A DNA stretch of 12,393 nt from JAAYZM01 sp964510785 (lineage in GTDB: Bacteria > Actinomycetota > Actinomycetes > Actinomycetales > Cellulomonadaceae), in the NCBI GenBank assembly GCA_964510785.1, contig CAZECM010000091.1, forward strand, positions 1 through 12,393. Direction: 5' to 3'. Within the stretch, counting starts at the first letter, position 1; every line of letters starts with the position of its first letter. Below, one piece after another: positions 1-6,581 of this stretch. A model generated the notes under the pieces. The model had not been told where the DNA came from. It saw only the letters and a list, made by a program, of their open reading frames with translations, and made no database searches. The position numbers and the translations under genes were made by a program.

Positions 1-1491
1 CTGGTCGACGGTCGCCCGCCGGCCGACTTCATCGTCGAGTACATCGGCCAGACCCGCGGCTGGTTCTACACCCTGCACGTGCTCTCGACCGCGATCTTCG
101 ACCGTCCCGCGTTCCGCTCGTGCGTCTCGCACGGCATCGTGCTGGGCGACGACGGCCGCAAGGCGAGCAAATCGCTGCGCAACTACCCCGACCCGCTCGA
201 GATGTACGACAGGTACGGCTCGGACGCCGTGCGCTGGACGCTCATGAGCAGCCCCGTGCTGCGCGGCGGGAACCTCGTGGTCGCCGAGGAGTCGATCCGC
301 GACTCCGTGCGCCAGGTGCTGCTGCCGCTGTGGAGCACGTACTACTTCTTCACGCTGTACTCGGCCTCGGCCGACGGCGGGAAGGGGATCGAGGCCGGTC
401 CCGTGGACCCGGCGCGGTTCGCCGAGCTGCCGGTGCTCGACCGTTACGTGCTGTCCCGCACGCGCGACCTCGTCGCCGAGACGCAGGCGTACCTCGACGT
501 GTACGACATCGCCGCGGCGTGCCAGGTCGTGCGCGACCACATCGACGTGCTGACCAACTGGTACGTGCGCACCCAGCGCGACCGGTTCTGGGCCGAGGAC
601 GCCGACGCCTTCGACACGCTGTGGACCTCGCTCGAGACCCTCACGCGCGTCATGGCGCCGCTCGCCCCGCTCCTGACCGAGGAGATCTGGCGCGGGCTCA
701 CGGGCGGGCGCAGCGTCCACCTGACCGACTGGCCCGACGCGAGCGGGTTCGGGCACGACGACGCCCTCGTGGCCGCGATGGAGCGCACGCGCGAGGTCGT
801 GTCCGCGTCCCTGGCCCTGCGCAAGGCGGCGGGCCTGCGGGTGCGCCAGCCGCTGCTGTCCGTCACCGCCGTCGTGCCGGGTGGGCTCGACGACCACCTC
901 GTCGAGATCATCGCGCGTGAGCTCAACGTGCGCGAGGTGCGGGTCGTGGACCTCGACTCGCTCACCGACGACGAGGTCGCGCGCTTCGGCGTGGCGAGCA
1001 CGCTCGCCGTCAACGCCCGCGCGGCCGGCCCGAGGCTCGGCCGAGCAGTGCAGGGCGTCATCCAGGCAGCCAAGTCGGGTGCGTGGTCGCAGGATGCCGA
1101 GGGCGCGGTCACGGTGCGCACGGCCGACGGCGACGTCCCCCTCGAGGCGGGGGAGTACGAGCTCGCGACGACGGTCGACGCCGACGCCGCGGCCGAGGGA
1201 CTGACCGCCGCGGTGCTGCCCGGGGGCGGGTTCGCGCTGCTCGACGTCACGGTGACGCCAGAGCTCGAGGCCGAGGGCTACGCGCGCGACGTCGTGCGGG
1301 CCGTGCAGGACGCACGCAAGGCCGCCGATCTCAAGGTCTCGGACCGGATCGCGCTCGAGCTCACCGTCCCGGCCGAGCGGGTCGCCGCGACCGAGGCGCA
1401 CTCCGAGCTCATCGCGCGCGAGACGCTCGCGGTCGAGCTCGCCGTCGCGGTGGGTACGGAGCTCGCGGTGGCGGTGCGGGCCGTCGGATGA
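1..1491 (+). CDS. ileS: isoleucyl-tRNA synthetase, 3' part (5' end outside window)
   Basis: The frame is open from base 1 and ends at TGA 1489-1491, giving the last 496 residues of a protein usually near 1,050-1,100. It charges tRNA-Ile with isoleucine in the cytoplasm. The first residues (FIVEYIGQTRGWFYTLHVLS) are typical of the IleRS catalytic core. The class-I signature follows at 160-174 and reads KASKS rather than KMSKS, leading into SLRNYPDP. That NYPDP context fits the long, eukaryote-like (type 2) IleRS of actinobacteria, as opposed to the bacterial type with SLGN after the signature. The helical anticodon-binding domain starts near base 440 (DRYVLSRTRDLV). No C-terminal cysteine zinc finger is visible, which also fits type 2. 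The CP1 editing domain and HIGH motif lie upstream of the window. The gene converges on the beta-helix gene with a 6-bp gap. The identification is secure; the type assignment is an inference from motifs. Confidence 0.96.
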   Translation: MVDGRPPADFIVEYIGQTRGWFYTLHVLSTAIFDRPAFRSCVSHGIVLGDDGRKASKSLRNYPDPLEMYDRYGSDAVRWTLMSSPVLRGGNLVVAEESIRDSVRQVLLPLWSTYYFFTLYSASADGGKGIEAGPVDPARFAELPVLDRYVLSRTRDLVAETQAYLDVYDIAAACQVVRDHIDVLTNWYVRTQRDRFWAEDADAFDTLWTSLETLTRVMAPLAPLLTEEIWRGLTGGRSVHLTDWPDASGFGHDDALVAAMERTREVVSASLALRKAAGLRVRQPLLSVTAVVPGGLDDHLVEIIARELNVREVRVVDLDSLTDDEVARFGVASTLAVNARAAGPRLGRAVQGVIQAAKSGAWSQDAEGAVTVRTADGDVPLEAGEYELATTVDADAAAEGLTAAVLPGGGFALLDVTVTPELEAEGYARDVVRAVQDARKAADLKVSDRIALELTVPAERVAATEAHSELIARETLAVELAVAVGTELAVAVRAVG

Positions 1492-1497
1492 CGCTGC

Positions 1498-2589
1498 TCA
1501 GCTGATCTTCGAGCCGCTCTTCGTGAACTTCTTGCCGAGGAAGAAGATGCTCTTCGTCTTCCCGGTCCAGAAGCTCGCGCCCGTGTTCTTCGTGATGCGC
1601 GAGCCCTTGATGGTCAGGGAGCCGGACCTGTCGTTGCTGACGTAGAAGATGCCGGGCCCGCCCTCGGGTGCGACGTTCTTCTGGATCGTGGAACCTTCGA
1701 CGCGCACGTTCTGACGTGTGCCGTCGAAGTAGATCGCGCCGCCGTTGCCGCCCTTGCCGCTCGAGGCACCCTTGCCCGTCGCGCGGTTCTTCGTGAACGT
1801 CGAGTCCCGGACGATCATCGGTGCGTGCAGGCTCGACAGCGCCCCGCCGCTCGCGCAGCGGTTGGACGTGAAGGTCGACGTCAGGATGCGCGCCGTCTTG
1901 GTCTGGCCCGTCACGCGGATCGCACCGCCCCCGGCGTCGGAGTGTGCCTTCACGCAGCGGTTCTTGGTGAACGTCGCGTTCTTCACGGTGAGCCGCCCGC
2001 CGCGCATCGCGATCGCACCGCCCCCGCCGCCGCCGAGCACGCCGTCGTAGCCGGCCGGCCCCTTCGTGGCGTTGCCGTCCCTGAGCGTGATGTTGCGGAA
2101 GGTGACGTGGGGGCTGGCCTGGGTGTCGCAGCGCCCGTCGATCCAGCCGAGCTTGTGGTCGCACGTGTTGGCGTAGAAGATCCCGCGCTCGCCACCGCCG
2201 CTCAGCGTGACCTTGTTGCCCCCGTTGATGCTGAGCTTGGTGACGCGCTTCCCACCCTGCCAGCCGTCCTTGCAGTTGTGCGTGTTGCACGTCACGAGCG
2301 TCTTCTTCACGACGATCGTCACCGGGTCCGGCCCGCACCTGAACGAGATGTCGCCCCCAGACTTCACGGCCTTCGCGAGCTTCGCGTACGTGCACGACTT
2401 CGCGGTGCCGTCGCCGATCACCTTCTTCTTCACCTTCGCGGCCTTGACCGCGGCGGGCCGGGTCGCCGACGGTACGGCGTCGGACGGTGCGGCGTCGGAC
2501 GGCGCGGCATGGGCAGGGACGACGACGGCGAACGCCATGGCGCCGAGCGAAGCGAGCACGAGGATGCGCAACCGGGACGAAGGAGACAT
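1498..2589 (-). CDS. secreted right-handed parallel beta-helix repeat protein
   Basis: A 363-residue protein. The start is ATG at 2587-2589, chosen because a signal peptide follows at once: basic MSPSSRLR, a hydrophobic stretch to about residue 24, and an AHA/AP cleavage site near residue 28. A short PSDA-type low-complexity linker and a lysine-rich segment come next. The body from about residue 60 is rich in Gly, Asn, Thr and Lys, with repeated turns such as NATFTKNRC, STFTSNRC and DSTFTKNRA, the pattern of stacked beta-helix coils. Eight cysteines sit in the mature part (for example VTCNTHNC), suggesting disulfides and an extracellular location. Known relatives include polysaccharide lyases and adhesin-like wall proteins, but no catalytic set can be assigned, so enzyme activity is not claimed. 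No strong Shine-Dalgarno is seen; TACCTT just upstream could be a -10 for a leaderless or very short leader. It lies between ileS and folC, facing against both, which suggests an insertion. Confidence 0.85.
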   Translation of the reverse strand: MSPSSRLRILVLASLGAMAFAVVVPAHAAPSDAAPSDAVPSATRPAAVKAAKVKKKVIGDGTAKSCTYAKLAKAVKSGGDISFRCGPDPVTIVVKKTLVTCNTHNCKDGWQGGKRVTKLSINGGNKVTLSGGGERGIFYANTCDHKLGWIDGRCDTQASPHVTFRNITLRDGNATKGPAGYDGVLGGGGGGAIAMRGGRLTVKNATFTKNRCVKAHSDAGGGAIRVTGQTKTARILTSTFTSNRCASGGALSSLHAPMIVRDSTFTKNRATGKGASSGKGGNGGAIYFDGTRQNVRVEGSTIQKNVAPEGGPGIFYVSNDRSGSLTIKGSRITKNTGASFWTGKTKSIFFLGKKFTKSGSKIS

Positions 2590-2637
2590 GGGGATGAAGG
2601 TAGCGGACGGGCTCGTCGGGTGCGCGACAATGACGGC

Positions 2638-3999
2638 ATGACGCAGAGCCCCGAGCAGGACCCGCAGTCTCTGGCCGAGGCGGAGCGCATCTACCGTCAG
2701 ATCCTCGACCGGGCTCCCGAGCACGACTTCGACCCCACGATCGCGCGCGTGCAGCGCACCGTCGACCTGCTCGGCAACCCGCAGCGTTCCTACCGCGTCA
2801 TCCACCTGACGGGCACGAACGGCAAGTCGTCCACGTCCCGCATGGTCGAGCGGTTGCTGCGGGAGTACGGCCTGCGCACGGGCCGGTTCACGAGCCCCCA
2901 TCTGACCTCGGTGCGGGAGCGCATCGCGATCGACGGCGAGCCGCTCACGCCGCAGGCGTTCATCGCCGCGTGGTACGACGTCGCGCCCTACGTCGACATG
3001 GTCGACGCCGAGCTCGCCGCTGCGGGCCAGAGCCGGCTGAGCTTCTTCGAGGTCCTCACCGTCATGGCGCTCGCCGCCTTCGCGGACGCGCCCGTGGACG
3101 TCGCCGTCCTCGAGGTCGGCATGGGCGGGTCGTGGGACTCCACGAACGTGGCCGACGCCGAGGTCGCGATCGCGACCCCCGTCGCGATGGACCACGAGCG
3201 TTGGCTCGGCCACGACCTCGTGTCGATCGCCGAGGTCAAGGCCGGCATCGTCAAGGACGGCACGACGGTCGTGAGCGCGACCCAGCACGAGGACGTCGAG
3301 TCGGTGTTCATGGCCGCCGCGGCACGCCACGGCTCGCGGTACGTCCGGGAGGGCGTGGACATCGAGGTGCTCGACCGGCAGGTCGCCGTGGGTGGTCAGC
3401 TCGTCGCGCTGCGCGGGCTCGGTGGCGTCTACACGGAGATCTTCCTGCCGCTGCACGGCCTGCACCAGGCACGCAACGCCTTGCTCGCGCTCGTCGCGGT
3501 CGAGGCCATGGTGACCGGGGGAGCGGCGCTCGACCCGGGGGTGGTCGAGCTCGCGTTCGCCGACGTCGACTCCCCGGGCCGCCTCGAGCTCATCCGCAAC
3601 TCGCCCGCCGTCCTCGTCGACGCCGCGCACAACCCCGCGGGGGCCACCGCGCTCGTCGAGGCGCTCGACGAGGCCTTCGCGTTCAAGCGCGTCGTGGGCG
3701 TCGTCGGTGTGCTCGACGACAAGGATGCCGAGGGCATCTTGTCCGTGCTCGAGCCGTACCTCGCCGAGATCGTCGTGACACGGTCCGGCTCGCACCGTGC
3801 GCTGCCGACGCACGAGCTCGAGGAGATCGCCGTCGAGGTGTTCGGCGAGGACAGGGTGCACGTCGCCGAACGGCTCGACGACGCGTTGAACCGCGCGGTC
3901 GAGCTCGCCGAGACGGACGACTCGCTCGGTGCGGGCGTGATCGTGACGGGCTCGATCACGCTCGTCGCCGAGGCACGGACGTTGTTCGGCCGTTCGTAG
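2638..3999 (+). CDS. folC: bifunctional folylpolyglutamate synthase / dihydrofolate synthase
   Basis: A 453-residue cytoplasmic Mur-ligase-like enzyme. It adds glutamate to dihydropteroate to make dihydrofolate and extends the polyglutamate tail of reduced folates, using ATP. Visible motifs are the P-loop GTNGKSST (residues 59-66) and the following RTGRFTSPHLTSVRERI folate/ATP region. Next come VGMGGSWDSTN, the DHERWLGHDLVSIAEVKAGIVK segment with the lysine normally carbamylated, and the linker to the C-terminal Mur-ligase domain with VDAAHNPAG (residues 327-335). Length is normal. ATG 2638 is chosen because the N-terminus then matches actinobacterial FolC (AEAERIYRQILDRAPEHDFDPTIARVQR). GTG 2620 is an in-frame alternative. 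There is no Shine-Dalgarno; GACAAT ends 7 bases before the ATG, so a leaderless start is possible. In many actinobacteria folC lies close behind ileS or valS; here the beta-helix gene intervenes. Confidence 0.96.
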   Translation: MTQSPEQDPQSLAEAERIYRQILDRAPEHDFDPTIARVQRTVDLLGNPQRSYRVIHLTGTNGKSSTSRMVERLLREYGLRTGRFTSPHLTSVRERIAIDGEPLTPQAFIAAWYDVAPYVDMVDAELAAAGQSRLSFFEVLTVMALAAFADAPVDVAVLEVGMGGSWDSTNVADAEVAIATPVAMDHERWLGHDLVSIAEVKAGIVKDGTTVVSATQHEDVESVFMAAAARHGSRYVREGVDIEVLDRQVAVGGQLVALRGLGGVYTEIFLPLHGLHQARNALLALVAVEAMVTGGAALDPGVVELAFADVDSPGRLELIRNSPAVLVDAAHNPAGATALVEALDEAFAFKRVVGVVGVLDDKDAEGILSVLEPYLAEIVVTRSGSHRALPTHELEEIAVEVFGEDRVHVAERLDDALNRAVELAETDDSLGAGVIVTGSITLVAEARTLFGRS

Positions 4000-4001
4000 G
4001 T

Positions 4002-4030
4002 TCGACCTTCCCCTCGCGGGCGGCGATACT
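4002..4030 (+). promoter_or_regulatory. candidate sigma-70-type promoter for dhaL-dhaM
   Basis: TCGACC at 4002-4007 and GATACT at 4025-4030 are 17 bases apart. Each matches the -35 and -10 consensus at four of six positions. They begin 3 bases after the folC stop and lie about 75 bases before the likely dhaL start. This supports a transcript separate from folC, but the match is only moderate and unproven. Confidence 0.35.
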
Positions 4031-4104
4031 GAGGGCGACCGCGGCGGGATCGCCACTGTTCGGTGCGACGCTGCCCGCAGCGGGCGCGACGGATGGAGAT
4101 TGAT

Positions 4105-4755
4105 GTGCTGGGCGTGATGTGGGCGCTGGACTGGATGAGACGAACCGCCGTCCTCGTCGTGGCGCACCGTGACGAGCTCAGCGAGCTGGACCGTCAGATC
4201 GGCGACGGCGACCACGGCGAGAACCTGGCCCGCGGCTTCACCGCGGTCGTCGCGCGGCTCGACGAGCGCCCCCACCCACCTCTCGAGGTGGGAGAGGTGC
4301 TGCGCACCGCCGCGACGACCCTCATGTCCACGGTCGGTGGGGCGTCCGGGCCGCTGTACGGCACCGCCTTCCTCCGCGCGTCTCGTGCGACCGCGCGGGC
4401 GGAGCTCGACGCCGAGGGGATCGTCGCCCTGCTCGAGGCCTGCCTCGAGGGCGTCCGCGACCGTGGGGGCGCTGCCGTGGGTGACAAGACGATGGCGGAC
4501 GCGTGGTTCCCGGCCGCCGAGGCAGCCGCCCGGGAGGCGGAGCACGGCGGCGGTCCCGTGGACGTGCTGCTGGCTGCGACGCTCGCTGCCCGCCGTGGGG
4601 TCGAGGCGACCGCGCAGCTCGCGGCCGTGCGGGGACGCGCGAGCTTCCTCGGCGACCTGAGCATCGGGGTCGCGGACCCCGGTGCCGCGTCCACGGCGCT
4701 CGTCATCGAGGCCGCGCACGACGCGGCCGTCGCCGCCGTCAGCAGGGCCGCATGA
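4105..4755 (+). CDS. dhaL: dihydroxyacetone kinase ADP-binding subunit DhaL
   Basis: A 216-residue DhaL-family protein. In PTS-type dihydroxyacetone kinases it holds ADP/ATP with two Mg ions, takes phosphate from DhaM and passes it to the ketose bound on DhaK. The Mg-binding segment is LDRQIGDGDHGEN, with Asp 29, 34 and 36 matching the three metal-binding aspartates of the family. Also present are GGASGPLYGTAF (78-89), GDKTM (126-130) and the C-terminal RASFLGDLSIGVADPGA signature (178-194). All key residues are intact. GTG 4105 is chosen because GGAG at 4095-4098 lies 6 bases upstream; in-frame ATG 4093 (220 residues) and GTG 4063 are alternatives with poorer ribosome sites. The stop overlaps the dhaM start (ATGA), so the two are translationally coupled. 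No dhaK gene lies next to it, which is unusual. Family assignment is firm; the actual substrate is not shown. Confidence 0.93.
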   Translation: MLGVMWALDWMRRTAVLVVAHRDELSELDRQIGDGDHGENLARGFTAVVARLDERPHPPLEVGEVLRTAATTLMSTVGGASGPLYGTAFLRASRATARAELDAEGIVALLEACLEGVRDRGGAAVGDKTMADAWFPAAEAAAREAEHGGGPVDVLLAATLAARRGVEATAQLAAVRGRASFLGDLSIGVADPGAASTALVIEAAHDAAVAAVSRAA

Positions 4756-5465
4756 CGGCGCGCGTCGGGATCGTGCTCGTGGCCCACGCCGCTGACCTCG
4801 CCCGGGGCGCCGCGACCGTCGCCCGGCAGATGGCCCCCGACGTGGTGATCGAGGCCGTCGGTGGTTTCTGGGTCGAGGGTCTCGAGTCGCTCGGCACGGA
4901 CCTGGACACGGTGCGCGCCGCCGTGTCGCGGTTGCTCGACGACGGACACGACGTCGTCGTCCTCGGCGACCTCGGCTCCGCGGTGCTCACCGCCGAGCTC
5001 GTGCGTGAGCTGCTCGACGACGACGAGGCCGCACGTGTCCGGGTACCCGGCGGTCCCTTCGTCGAGGGCGCCGTCGCGGCCGCCGTGAGCGCGGCGGGCG
5101 GGGCGCTGCTCGCCGACGTCGCCGCCGCGGCGCACGGCGCGGCGGCACAGTGGAACGGCGCCGCCGCCTCCCACGCCCCCGTTCCCGACGATGCCGCTGA
5201 CGACCCGCACGGTGTCGCCACGAAGGTCGCGCTCGGCAACACGACGGGGCTCCACGCCCGGCCGGCCGCCGTGCTCGCACGGCTCGTGGCGAGCTTCGAC
5301 GCGAGGGTCACGATCAACGCGGCCCCCGCCGAGTCCGTCTTCGAGCTCATGAAGCTCGGTGCTGCGGGTGGCGAAGAGCTCGAGGTGATCGCCGTCGGCC
5401 CTGCCGCGGTCGAGGCGCGCGACGCCGTCGTCGCCGCGATCTCGAGCGGTCTCGGCGAGCGCTGA
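4752..5465 (+). CDS. dhaM: PTS-dependent dihydroxyacetone kinase phosphotransferase DhaM (EIIA-Dha + HPr fusion)
   Basis: A 237-residue two-domain protein. Residues 1-125 are an EIIA-Dha (mannose-EIIA-like) domain: GIVLVAH places the phospho-accepting histidine at His12, and VVVLGDLGSAVLTAELV is the conserved second strand and turn. After an Ala-rich linker (about 126-155), residues 157-237 form an HPr domain with NTTGLHARPA (His168 as phosphohistidine) and AESVFELMKLGA, where Ser195 matches the HPr regulatory serine position. In this family phosphate moves from PEP through enzyme I and HPr to EIIA-Dha and then to DhaL-bound ADP. Unlike E. coli DhaM there is no enzyme-I-like domain, so enzyme I must come from elsewhere. 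The loop after strand 2 (GGFWVEGLESLGT) is longer than the usual short GG-x-GT-type loop. The start overlaps the dhaL stop. It converges on the methyltransferase gene with a 28-bp gap and no visible terminator. Confidence 0.92.
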   Translation: MTARVGIVLVAHAADLARGAATVARQMAPDVVIEAVGGFWVEGLESLGTDLDTVRAAVSRLLDDGHDVVVLGDLGSAVLTAELVRELLDDDEAARVRVPGGPFVEGAVAAAVSAAGGALLADVAAAAHGAAAQWNGAAASHAPVPDDAADDPHGVATKVALGNTTGLHARPAAVLARLVASFDARVTINAAPAESVFELMKLGAAGGEELEVIAVGPAAVEARDAVVAAISSGLGER

Positions 5466-5493
5466 GACCCGACCCCGGCGCCCGCCCCGCGTC

Positions 5494-6444
5494 CTAGACC
5501 CCGACGGTCGAGAGCGCGGTGCCGAGCTCCGCGACGTGCTCGTGGTTGGTGCCGCAGCACCCGCCGACGACCTTGAGCCCGGGCAAGAGCTCGCGCAGCG
5601 CGACGTACTGCGCCGCGAGCTCCACGGGATCGCCCGGGTCCAGCTGCTCAGCCTCGTCGAGCTCGGCGTGGCTGAGGGTCGACGCGTTGGCGCGCACGCC
5701 CCGGATCCTGCGGGTCCACGCGGACCCGGGGTCGAGCACGTGCGCGAAGTGCGTCGGGTGCGCGCAGTTGACCATGTAGTAGGACGGGTAGCTTCCTGTC
5801 GCACGGTCGACCTCGTCGATGGCCCCCGCGAGGGACTCACCTGTGGGCAGCGCGCCGTCGGTCTCGACGGTGAACGAGACGACGACGGGGACCTGCGACT
5901 CCCGGGCGGCGAGCGCGATGCCGATCGCCTCGGCGGGGTAGGTCATGGTCAGCGCCGTCACGTGATCTGCGGCGCTGCGGGCAAACGTCCGCACCTGGGG
6001 CGCGTGGTAGCGCTGCGCCTCGGCCGCCGACATGAGGGCGTCCGGCTGGTAGCCGTCGCCGCGCGGGCCGACGCAACCGCTGATGACGACCGTCGTCGCC
6101 GTGGCCGCGGCCCGCCGCCGTGCCGCGAGGACGAGCTCGACCCCCAGGGTGTTGCTGCGCTCGAGGCTCGCCGGTCCGTAGCCGAGCCGCGCGCCCCAGT
6201 CCTGGTTGGCGCGCCACGTCGGGGTGTCGAGGACGACGCCGACCCCGAGCTGGGCCGCCGCGGCCACGTACCGGTCGTAGTAGCGGGCCAGTGCGGCGTG
6301 CCCCTCGGTCTCGTCGAGCAGCACGAACGCGGCGAACTCGGGGAGGTCGAGCCCGTCGTCGAAGATGAGGGACGTCTCCATCCCCGCGTCCGCGAGGAAG
6401 ATGGGGGCGGCGAGCTGGGGGAGTGTGGTTCGGGTGCGCTGCAC
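5494..6444 (-). CDS. homocysteine S-methyltransferase family protein
   Basis: A 316-residue TIM-barrel enzyme of the zinc-dependent homocysteine S-methyltransferase family (MmuM / betaine-homocysteine type). It is expected to move a methyl group from S-methylmethionine, SAM or a similar donor to homocysteine, giving methionine in the cytoplasm. Zinc and homocysteine ligands are visible: Cys227 in VNCAHP, and Cys296-Cys297 in GGCCGTNHEH. The N-terminal barrel strand reads LADAGMETSLIFDDGLDLPEFAAF, a variant of the MmuM DGGxxT motif that marks a separate subfamily, so the donor is uncertain and no gene symbol is given. The start is GTG 6442-6444, firmly supported by AGGAGG (cctcct at 6451-6456) 6 bases upstream. 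It is transcribed away from the large ATPase gene; the 137-bp shared upstream region holds a perfect palindrome. No SAM or SAH riboswitch is recognised in the leader. Confidence 0.9.
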   Translation of the reverse strand: MQRTRTTLPQLAAPIFLADAGMETSLIFDDGLDLPEFAAFVLLDETEGHAALARYYDRYVAAAAQLGVGVVLDTPTWRANQDWGARLGYGPASLERSNTLGVELVLAARRRAAATATTVVISGCVGPRGDGYQPDALMSAAEAQRYHAPQVRTFARSAADHVTALTMTYPAEAIGIALAARESQVPVVVSFTVETDGALPTGESLAGAIDEVDRATGSYPSYYMVNCAHPTHFAHVLDPGSAWTRRIRGVRANASTLSHAELDEAEQLDPGDPVELAAQYVALRELLPGLKVVGGCCGTNHEHVAELGTALSTVGV

Positions 6445-6450
6445 GGTGTG

Positions 6451-6456
6451 CCTCCT
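6451..6456 (-). promoter_or_regulatory. strong Shine-Dalgarno of the methyltransferase gene
   Basis: The minus strand reads AGGAGG, a full anti-16S match, 6 bases before GTG 6444. It fixes the start codon. It is the strongest ribosome site in the window, where several genes have none. Confidence 0.85.
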
Positions 6457-6485
6457 GAGGGATCGTTGGTCTCAGTGGCTATGGC

Positions 6486-6502
6486 GTGAGGACGGTCCTC
6501 AC
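6486..6502. promoter_or_regulatory. perfect 17-bp palindrome, candidate operator between divergent genes
   Basis: GTGAGGAC G GTCCTCAC is a perfect 8-1-8 inverted repeat. It lies 41 bases upstream of the methyltransferase start and 79 bases upstream of the likely ATPase start. A perfect 8-bp dyad in a 137-bp divergent promoter region is characteristic of a dimeric regulator's site. The regulator is not identified. As RNA the loop would be one base, so a protein-binding site is more likely than a hairpin. Confidence 0.55.
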
Positions 6503-6581
6503 ATTGTGATGGCGGGGCAGGCCTGGGCGCGAGACCATGCGAGATGTCGCGGAAGGGTGTTCGAGACGGAGGGGTGGTGCG

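Noticed and set aside
4073..4085. GCCCG-CAG-CGGGC hairpin upstream of dhaL
   Set aside because: A five-bp stem with a 3-base loop is common by chance at this GC content, and no T-run follows.
4000..4104. Possible remnant of dhaK between folC and dhaL
   Set aside because: Only 105 bases, with no DhaK-like residues in any frame; it reads as a promoter and leader region.
2590..4719. Minus-strand open frame extending the beta-helix gene upstream across folC and dhaL
   Set aside because: The extension is antisense to two clear genes, is Arg/Gly/Asp-rich low-complexity sequence typical of GC-rich shadow frames, and the signal peptide marks the true start at 2589.
5466..5493. Terminator between convergent dhaM and methyltransferase genes
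   Set aside because: The 28 bases are C/G-rich without an inverted repeat or T-run on either strand.
6455..6475. CTGAG/CTCAG inverted pair in the methyltransferase leader, touching its Shine-Dalgarno
   Set aside because: Only 5 bp with an 11-base loop; too weak to call a regulatory hairpin.
6445..6581. SAM or SAH riboswitch before the methyltransferase gene
   Set aside because: The leader is short and lacks the conserved junction and pseudoknot segments; only the palindrome stands out.
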